Source: RBG-16-66-20 sp052386675 (GTDB taxonomy: Bacteria > Pseudomonadota > Gammaproteobacteria > Burkholderiales > SG8-39). Taken from it: a DNA stretch of 64,000 bases. The notes beneath the pieces were generated by a model that saw nothing but the letters and a program-made list of their open reading frames with translations, had not been told where the DNA came from and made no database searches. The stretch lies in the NCBI GenBank assembly GCA_052386675.1, contig JBQTJX010000034.1:6978-70977 (forward strand), read 5' to 3'. Below are positions 58,733-64,000 of this stretch, piece after piece; positions within the stretch are counted from its first letter, which is position 1; every line of letters starts with the position of its first letter. The position numbers were made by a program, and so were the translations under genes.

Positions 58733-59271
58733 AGGCGAAACTCACGCGTCGCGTCGTCACCGGGCACCGGGTGGACGGCAGGTCGACCGTCCTGATGGAC
58801 ACGCCCGCGCCGAATGTGAAGCAGCGCGCGGCGGGCAATGCCTCCACCCTGCTGTGGGTGACGGACGAATCGCCGGCCGCGCTCAGCGATGGCGCGGATC
58901 GCGCCGCGCGCGACATCGCGGTGCCGCCGCCGCGCCGCGGCACCATCTTCCGCATCGCCGAGTTCCCGCCCGGCATGGAAGCGATCGCGCCGGACAACGA
59001 GACGCTGCTGCGCGATTTCGGCATCGGGGATGAGGTGCTGCGCGGGCATCCGCCGCGCGACCCCGCCATCCACCGCACGCGGTCCCTCGACTACATCATC
59101 GTGCTGGAGGGCGAGATCGTGCTGCTGCTGGACGAGACCGAGACCACGCTGCGCGCCGGCGACGTGGTGGTCCAGCAGGCGACCAACCACGCCTGGGTGA
59201 ACCGCAGCGCCGCAAGCTGCCGGCTGGCGATGGTTTTCATCGACGCCGAAGAACCAAAGGAACTGGCTTGA
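58729..59271 (+). CDS. Cupin-domain protein
   Basis: 180 aa, ATGA overlap with the dehydrogenase gene. A single cupin barrel in the C-terminal half: HRTRSLDYIIVLEGEIVLLL followed by LRAGDVVVQQATNHAWVNRS. Metal ligands H110 or so, a glutamate and the NHAW histidine are plausible. The N-terminal half carries VVTGHRVDGRSTVLMDTPAP. It may isomerise or oxidise the product of the neighbouring enzyme, or sense it. Confidence 0.87.
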   Translation: MKAKLTRRVVTGHRVDGRSTVLMDTPAPNVKQRAAGNASTLLWVTDESPAALSDGADRAARDIAVPPPRRGTIFRIAEFPPGMEAIAPDNETLLRDFGIGDEVLRGHPPRDPAIHRTRSLDYIIVLEGEIVLLLDETETTLRAGDVVVQQATNHAWVNRSAASCRLAMVFIDAEEPKELA

Positions 59272-59311
59272 GGCCCGGCAAACCGGCCGCCGTGCCTATT
59301 CCGCGCAGTGC

Positions 59312-60274
59312 CTATTCCGGCTTGAGCCCGATCTGCTTCACCAGTCCGGAGTAGACCTTCTGCTCGGACTGGATCAGCGCGCGCACCGCTTCGGGCGTGG
59401 AGGGCGAGGCATCGTGGCCGATCTTGAGGAAGGCCTCCTTCGCCTCCGGCGAGGACAGGTACTTGCGCAGTGCCGCGTTGGCGCGCTGCACCACCTCGAC
59501 CGGCGTCTTCGCCGGCGCGAACAGGCCGAACCACACGTCCACTTCGTAGCCCGGCATCCCGGCCTCGGCCACCGTTGGCAGTTCCGGCATCTGCCCCCAG
59601 CGTTCCTTCGAGGTGACCGCGATCGCGCGCAGCGTGCCCGCCTTCAGGTGGCCGGCGATGGGCGCGAGGTCCGCCATGGTCATGACGACGCGCCCGGAAA
59701 TGAGGTCGGGCATCATCGGTCCGAAGCCCTTGTAGGGTACGTGCGTGAGTTCGATGCCGGTGGCCGTCCTGAGGCGCTCGATGCCCAGGTGCGCGAGGGC
59801 GCCGCTGCCGTTGGAGCCGTACGAGAGCTGGCCGGGCCGCGACTTCACGTGCGCGATGAACTCGGGCAGCGATTTCGCCGGCAGGGAAGCGGGCACGGTG
59901 ACGATGAAGGGGAAGCGCGACACCGTGCCGATATGGGCGAATCCATCGAGCGGGTCGTAGGGCAGCTTGCCGGGGAACACGAAGGGCTGCACCGACATGG
60001 TGGAGCCGCCGGTGAGCAGGAGCGTGTAGCCGTCGGGCGCGGACTTCGCCGCGGCTTCGGTGCCGATGAGCGTGTTGCCGCCGGGCCGCGACTCGACGAT
60101 GAAGGACTGGCCGAGGGCCTGCGTGAGCGCGCCCGCGGCCAGTCGCGCGGCCGCATCGGCGCCGCCGCCGGCGGGGTAGGGGATGATGATGCGAACCGGC
60201 TTGCCGGGCCACGCCTGCGCGGCGGCGAGCCCGGATGCGAGCGTGAGCAGAGCGGCAATGATCATGCGGAACAT
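59312..60274 (-). CDS. Bug/TctC-family periplasmic solute-binding protein (7 of 7)
   Basis: 320 aa from ATG 60274, preceded by GGAGGAGACC. The signal peptide (MFRMIIAALLTLASGLAAA) precedes WPGKPVRIIIPYPAGGGADA, ESRPGGNTLIGTEAAAKSA and HVPYKGFGPMMPDLISGRVV. It is convergent with the cupin gene and stands apart from any catabolic gene on its own strand. Confidence 0.92.
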   Translation of the reverse strand: MFRMIIAALLTLASGLAAAQAWPGKPVRIIIPYPAGGGADAAARLAAGALTQALGQSFIVESRPGGNTLIGTEAAAKSAPDGYTLLLTGGSTMSVQPFVFPGKLPYDPLDGFAHIGTVSRFPFIVTVPASLPAKSLPEFIAHVKSRPGQLSYGSNGSGALAHLGIERLRTATGIELTHVPYKGFGPMMPDLISGRVVMTMADLAPIAGHLKAGTLRAIAVTSKERWGQMPELPTVAEAGMPGYEVDVWFGLFAPAKTPVEVVQRANAALRKYLSSPEAKEAFLKIGHDASPSTPEAVRALIQSEQKVYSGLVKQIGLKPE

Positions 60275-60310
60275 GGTGGTCTCCTCCCTCTGCAGGGAAG
60301 GTAGCAGAAA

Positions 60311-60338
60311 ACAAAAAGGCCCGGTCTCCCGGGCCTTT
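60311..60338 (-). terminator. Intrinsic terminator of cspA
   Basis: On the reverse strand a GC stem (GGCCCGG/CCGGGCC) with a short loop is followed by TTTTTGTTTT. It lies 24 nt after the cspA stop. A-rich flanks make it usable in both directions. Confidence 0.85.
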
Positions 60339-60362
60339 TCGCCTTCCTGCCCCTGCCCCGGG

Positions 60363-60566
60363 TCAGAGCGGCTTGATGTTCGTCGCCTGCTCGCCCTTGG
60401 GGCCGGTGGTGACATCGAAGGTCACCTTCTGGTTTTCCTTCAGGCTCTTGAAGCCCGAGCCCTGGATCGCCGAGAAATGCGCGAACAGGTCCTTGCCGCC
60501 GCCGTCGGGAGTGATGAAGCCGTAGCCCTTCGCATCGTTGAACCACTTCACGGTACCGGTTGCCAT
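60363..60566 (-). CDS. cspA: Cold-shock protein (CspA family)
   Basis: 67 aa from ATG 60566. GTVKWFNDAKGYGFITPDGG, with RNP1 KGYGFI and RNP2-like LFAHFSAI, then KSLKENQKVTFDV. A single-stranded nucleic-acid-binding beta barrel acting as RNA chaperone. The 224-nt gap to the divergent gene (60567-60790) is long enough to hold the structured leader usual for cspA messages; GGCTTGCGCCC and GGTAGCGTGGTACTC segments could fold, but no cold box is recognised. Proven only as a typical Csp; the cold induction is inferred. Confidence 0.95.
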   Translation of the reverse strand: MATGTVKWFNDAKGYGFITPDGGGKDLFAHFSAIQGSGFKSLKENQKVTFDVTTGPKGEQATNIKPL

Positions 60567-60790
60567 TGTTGATTGCCTCTCGATCAATGATTGGAAAACG
60601 GGCTTGCGCCCACTTGCCGGAAGAGCCAAGAAGGTAGCGTGGTACTCACTCGTGGTGGAAGGACCAGCGAAGAACTGCTCGGAAAGTAGTAAACGTCGTC
60701 AATGAGAAACGCCGCCAACGTCGATGGAATCATCGCTACTTTTGATTACCTAGCTTGAGAACACCAGCGCGATCGATTATACACAGGGCC

Positions 60791-61783
60791 ATGAAACTAT
60801 GCGTTTTCGGGGCCGGCGCCATTGGCGGCCACCTGGCCGCGCGGCTGGCCGCTGCCGGGCACGAGGTTTCCGTGGTGGCGCGCGGCGCCAACCTGGCCGG
60901 GATCCGCGAACGGGGCCTGTCGCTGCGTTCGGGCGCCGAGGTGGTGCACGGGCCGGTGCGCGCCGGCGAACGTGCCGATGGGCTGGGTGTCCAGGACGCC
61001 GTGTTCGTCACCACCAAGGCGACGGCGCTCGGGGCGTTCGCCGGGATGGCGGGGCCGCTGCTCGGCCGCGACACCAGGGTGGTTTTTGTGCAGAACGGAA
61101 TTCCGTGGTGGTACGCGAGCGGACTGGCCGCGAACCGCCCTGCGCCGCCTGACCTGTCGCGGCTGGATCCCGGCGGCCGCCTGGCCGGGGCTGTGGCACC
61201 GCAGCAAGTGATCGGCGGAATCGTCTATTCGTCCAACGAGATCGTCGCGCCGGGCGAAGTCCACAACCTCACCCCGGGCCGCAACATGCTGGTCATCGGC
61301 GCGCCGGATGATCGCGAGTCGGCGGACGTGGCGCGCCTGCGGGACGTGCTGGAGGTCGCCGGCATGCCCTCGCCGGCCTGCGCGGATATTCGCGCCGCGG
61401 TGTGGGACAAGCTCCTGGTGAATTTCGGCTCCTCGCTGTGCGTCCTGCTCGGCGAGCCCATCAAGGCCCTGTCCGAGGATCCTGCGCTCGCTGCGATCCG
61501 GACGCGGCTGCTCGCGGAAGGCCGCGCCGTCGCGCACGCGCATGGTGTTGCGGTGGCCGGCGCCCCGAAACGCCCCGGCGGCGCGCAAGTCGCCGGGGCA
61601 ACGCTGCACAAGCCATCCATGCTGCTCGACTATGAACTCGGGCGGCCGATGGAGGTCGAGGCGATCCTCGCCGCGCCGCTCGCGTTCGCGCGTGGCGCCG
61701 GTGTGGAAACCCCGCTGCTGGAGATGCTGGTGGCGATCGCGGCGCGCATGGCGGTGGCGAAGGGCCTGTATTCTCCCCCGTAG
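60791..61783 (+). CDS. 2-dehydropantoate 2-reductase-family protein
   Basis: 330 aa from ATG 60791. NADP loop KLCVFGAGAIGGHLAARLAA, VVARG and catalytic lysine in VTTKATALGAF; C-terminal helical domain with KLLVNFGSSLCVLLGEPIKA and KPSMLLDYELGRPMEVEAIL. It is a ketopantoate reductase (PanE)-type enzyme reducing a 2-oxo acid with NADPH. Several paralogues usually exist per genome, so pantothenate synthesis is not certain. Confidence 0.87.
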   Translation: MKLCVFGAGAIGGHLAARLAAAGHEVSVVARGANLAGIRERGLSLRSGAEVVHGPVRAGERADGLGVQDAVFVTTKATALGAFAGMAGPLLGRDTRVVFVQNGIPWWYASGLAANRPAPPDLSRLDPGGRLAGAVAPQQVIGGIVYSSNEIVAPGEVHNLTPGRNMLVIGAPDDRESADVARLRDVLEVAGMPSPACADIRAAVWDKLLVNFGSSLCVLLGEPIKALSEDPALAAIRTRLLAEGRAVAHAHGVAVAGAPKRPGGAQVAGATLHKPSMLLDYELGRPMEVEAILAAPLAFARGAGVETPLLEMLVAIAARMAVAKGLYSPP

Positions 61784-61820
61784 TCGCGCCCGTACCCGTC
61801 GCAGCCGCTAAACTAGCCCC

Positions 61821-62897
61821 ATGGCAACCGCTCCGGAGAAGGCCGTCGTCCTCGTCGTGGATGACGCCGCCGACCTGCTGGCGCTGATGGCGAAGGTGCT
61901 GTCGGTGCACTACACGGTAAAAACCGCCGCCGATGGCGCCTCGGCGCTGCTTCAAGCCGCCTCGAACCCGCAGCCGGACATCGTGCTGCTCGACGTGGAG
62001 ATGCAGGGCGTGACCGGATTCGCGGTCTGCAAGACGCTCAAGGCAAACCCGGCCACGGCGCACATTCCTGTGATCTTCATCACCGGCAAGGGCGAGACGC
62101 GGGACGAGATGATGGGCTTCACCCTGGGCGCGGTGGACTACGTCGCCAAGCCGATCAACGCCGCGGTGCTGCTCGCCCGGGTACGCACCCACATCGCGCT
62201 CGCCAACCAGCGCGAGGCGCTCGAGGACCTGGTGCGCGCCCGCACCGCGAAGCTGCAGGAGGCGCACATGGACATGATCGAGTGCCTCGGCCGCGCCATG
62301 GAATGCCACGAGAGCGCCGCCGCCGGCAATCGTTTCCGCCGCATCACGCAGTACGCCAAGCTGATCGCGCTCGCCGCCGGCGCCAAGCCCGCCGCCGCCG
62401 AGCTGCTCGGGGCGGTCGCGCCGCTGCACGACATCGGCAAGCTGGCGGTGCCCTCGGAGATCCTGCGCAAGGCGGGCCAGTTGAGCGCGCCGGACTGGGA
62501 GCGCGTCAGGCGCCACCCGGAGTACGGCGCCGCGATCATCGGCGAGCACGACGAGGCGCACCTGAAGCTGGCGCGCCTGGTGGCGCTCACCCACCACGAA
62601 CGCTGGGACGGGGGCGGCTATCCGAAGGGGCTCAAGGGCGAGGCGATTCCCTGGCCCGGACGCATCCTGGCGGTGGCCGACGCTTTCGAGGCCATGACCA
62701 CGACCCAATTCCACCGCGAGCCGATGAGCGTGGAGCAGGCGGCGCAGGAGATCCGGCGCGGCGCCGGCAAGCAGTACGACCCGGCCGTGGTCGAAGCCTT
62801 CGCCGATGCGCTGCCCGAGATGAGGAAGGTGCGCGCCGCCCATGCCGACTCCCTGGGCGAGATCATCAACCTGGACTTCAGCGCGCCTGCCCGGTGA
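61821..62897 (+). CDS. Response regulator with HD-GYP output, probable cyclic-di-GMP phosphodiesterase
   Basis: 358 aa. Receiver domain 1-125: VVDDAAD acidic pair, phospho-aspartate in IVLLDVEMQGV, threonine in FITGKGE and lysine in VAKPINA. HD-GYP domain 150-350: PLHDIGKLAVP and THHERWDGGGYPKGL. RpfG-type architecture: phosphorylation controls cyclic di-GMP cleavage. TAAACT ends 6 nt before ATG. The downstream coiled-coil gene overlaps by 4 nt (GTGA) and may belong to the same signalling unit. Confidence 0.93.
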   Translation: MATAPEKAVVLVVDDAADLLALMAKVLSVHYTVKTAADGASALLQAASNPQPDIVLLDVEMQGVTGFAVCKTLKANPATAHIPVIFITGKGETRDEMMGFTLGAVDYVAKPINAAVLLARVRTHIALANQREALEDLVRARTAKLQEAHMDMIECLGRAMECHESAAAGNRFRRITQYAKLIALAAGAKPAAAELLGAVAPLHDIGKLAVPSEILRKAGQLSAPDWERVRRHPEYGAAIIGEHDEAHLKLARLVALTHHERWDGGGYPKGLKGEAIPWPGRILAVADAFEAMTTTQFHREPMSVEQAAQEIRRGAGKQYDPAVVEAFADALPEMRKVRAAHADSLGEIINLDFSAPAR

Positions 62898-63940
62898 GCA
62901 AACTGCTCGACAAGCTGAAGCTCGCCGATCGCCAGCGCGCGGCGCTGAAGCAGGGCGAGGGCGAAGGCCAGACCGAGGCGCTGCGCAGCCGCATCGAGGC
63001 GGAGAAGACGGCCGAGACCGCGGCGCAGGCCAGGGTCGCCGACGAGCGCCGCGCGCTGGATCTCGCGCGCGAGCGCCTGCAGGCCGAGGCCGAACTGCGA
63101 CGCATCGCGCATGCGCGCACCGAGGCCGAGACGCGCGCGGCGCGCGTGGTCGCCGAGCGCGAGCGCGCCGAGGCGCAGGCGGCTGCCGAGGCGCGCGCCA
63201 AGGAGGAATCCGAGCACAAGGCGACGGCACTGGCAGAGGGACGCCGGCGCCAGGAAGAGGAGGCCGCGCGCCACGCGCGCGAGCGCTCCGAGTCCGAAGA
63301 GGCCGCTGCCGCCGCAGTGCGCGAGCGCGCCTCGGCCGAGGAGCAGGCGCGGCGCCTCGCGCGCGAGCGCCTGGCCGCGGAGCAGCGAGCCCTGGAATCG
63401 GCCCGCGAGCGCAAGTCGGCGGAAGAGAAGCTTCGCCGCGAGTCCGATGCCCGCGTGGCGACGGAAAGCGAAGCGGTGCGCGTGGCACAGGAGCGCCATG
63501 CGGCCGAGCAGGCGGCGCTGGAGCAGGCTAGCGCGCGCGAGCAGGTCGAGCGGTCCGCTGCGGCGATGGCCCAGGAGCGGGTGCGCCTGGAGACCGACGC
63601 GGCGCGCCTGGCGCAGGCCCGGGCGGAGGCCGAGGCGCAGGCGCTGGCCGCGGCCGAGGAGAAGTCGGCGGCGGAACGCCGCGCGCTGGAGGCGATGGGC
63701 GAGCGCGAAAGCCGCGAGGCGCAGGCGATGGATCGCGTGACGGCGCGCGCCGAAGCCGAGGCCGAGGCCGCCCACATGGCGCGCGAGCGGCACGCGGCCG
63801 AAGAGCGCGCGCTGGCCGACGCGCTGGAACGCGCTGAAGCGGAGCAGCGCGCGACGCGGCTCGCCGGCGAGCGCCGTGCGCTGGAGGTAGCGGCCGCGCG
63901 CAAGGGGGTGGGGCGCGCGCAGGCGGACCTGCGGGCGTAG
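62894..63940 (+). CDS. Long alanine/glutamate/arginine-rich coiled-coil protein, possibly truncated by an in-frame TAG
   Basis: 348 aa from GTG 62894 to TAG 63938. After a short start (SKLLDKLKLADRQRAALKQG) the protein is almost entirely heptad-like charged helix (repeats of RERAEAQAAAEARAKEE type), built from Ala, Glu, Arg and Gln. Beyond the TAG the same frame continues for 20 more codons to the window edge with the same composition (EGAERQGAAVREAREAARVR), so the stop may be a recent mutation or a sequence error. No enzymatic domain is seen. Its coupling to the HD-GYP regulator suggests a structural or scaffolding partner. Confidence 0.7.
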   Translation: MSKLLDKLKLADRQRAALKQGEGEGQTEALRSRIEAEKTAETAAQARVADERRALDLARERLQAEAELRRIAHARTEAETRAARVVAERERAEAQAAAEARAKEESEHKATALAEGRRRQEEEAARHARERSESEEAAAAAVRERASAEEQARRLARERLAAEQRALESARERKSAEEKLRRESDARVATESEAVRVAQERHAAEQAALEQASAREQVERSAAAMAQERVRLETDAARLAQARAEAEAQALAAAEEKSAAERRALEAMGERESREAQAMDRVTARAEAEAEAAHMARERHAAEERALADALERAEAEQRATRLAGERRALEVAAARKGVGRAQADLRA

Positions 63941-64000
63941 GAGGGGGCCGAGCGGCAGGGTGCCGCCGTTCGGGAGGCGAGGGAGGCGGCGCGCGTGCGC

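Overview
This is high-GC DNA (about two thirds G+C by eye) from a bacterium that is most likely a betaproteobacterium of the Burkholderiales type. The evidence is seven Bug/TctC solute-binding proteins, a PEP-CTERM protein, the codon use, and the mix of Rid, SRPBCC, FmdB and HD-GYP genes. There is no rRNA, CRISPR array, integrase or complete insertion sequence. The left edge cuts a Cache-domain sensor gene. Near the right edge a coiled-coil gene stops at an in-frame TAG although the same frame continues.

Layout. 1-13485 holds threonine ammonia-lyase, a Bug protein with a flavin monooxygenase, a tRNA-Val, a thiolase-like/DUF35 pair, a large flavin hydroxylase, gltX, tRNA-Ala and tRNA-Glu, a PEP-CTERM protein, enoyl-CoA hydratase and transaldolase. 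13677-19196 is an operon for a 2-oxoacid oxidoreductase (korC-, korA- and korB-like) with a class II aldolase inside it. 19200-20660 is an AT-richer islet with a BrnT/BrnA-like toxin-antitoxin pair that has its own promoter and terminator. 21061-31132 is catabolic: VOC proteins, an M24 enzyme, a Rid protein, an alpha/beta hydrolase, a GntR regulator with its operator, a lone molybdopterin subunit and three Bug proteins. 31233-35692 has three paralogous exported methyltransferase-like proteins around htpG.

35747-43665 includes a zinc-ribbon membrane metalloprotease, an M20 peptidase, an ArsR/SRPBCC pair and a FrnE/DsbA-family gene whose first active-site cysteine codon is TGA. A strong bacterial SECIS-like hairpin lies 12 nt after that TGA, so the gene is best read as a selenoprotein. 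A five-gene reverse operon follows: DUF1330, enolase-superfamily enzyme, triple-Rid protein, Bug protein and single Rid protein. 43728-54162 holds a Bug protein, an HD-GYP sensor, a rhodanese, an HCCA-isomerase-like protein, an MFS transporter, hydrolases, an acyl-CoA ligase and a methyltransferase. 54170-54356 is a short transcription unit whose Shine-Dalgarno element equals the full complement of the 16S rRNA 3' end. 54397-60274 is a TetR/TRAP-transporter/shikimate-dehydrogenase/cupin group and another Bug gene. The window ends with cspA, a ketopantoate-reductase-like gene and an HD-GYP response regulator.

Most genes fit uptake and oxidation of organic acids and aromatic compounds. Two dispersed repeats, a 20-bp palindrome and a REP-like hairpin, sit mainly between convergent genes and in two places form one composite unit with the same 20-nt spacer. 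At least ten genes have a -10-like hexamer ending 5-7 nt before the ATG and no Shine-Dalgarno sequence, which suggests leaderless transcripts.
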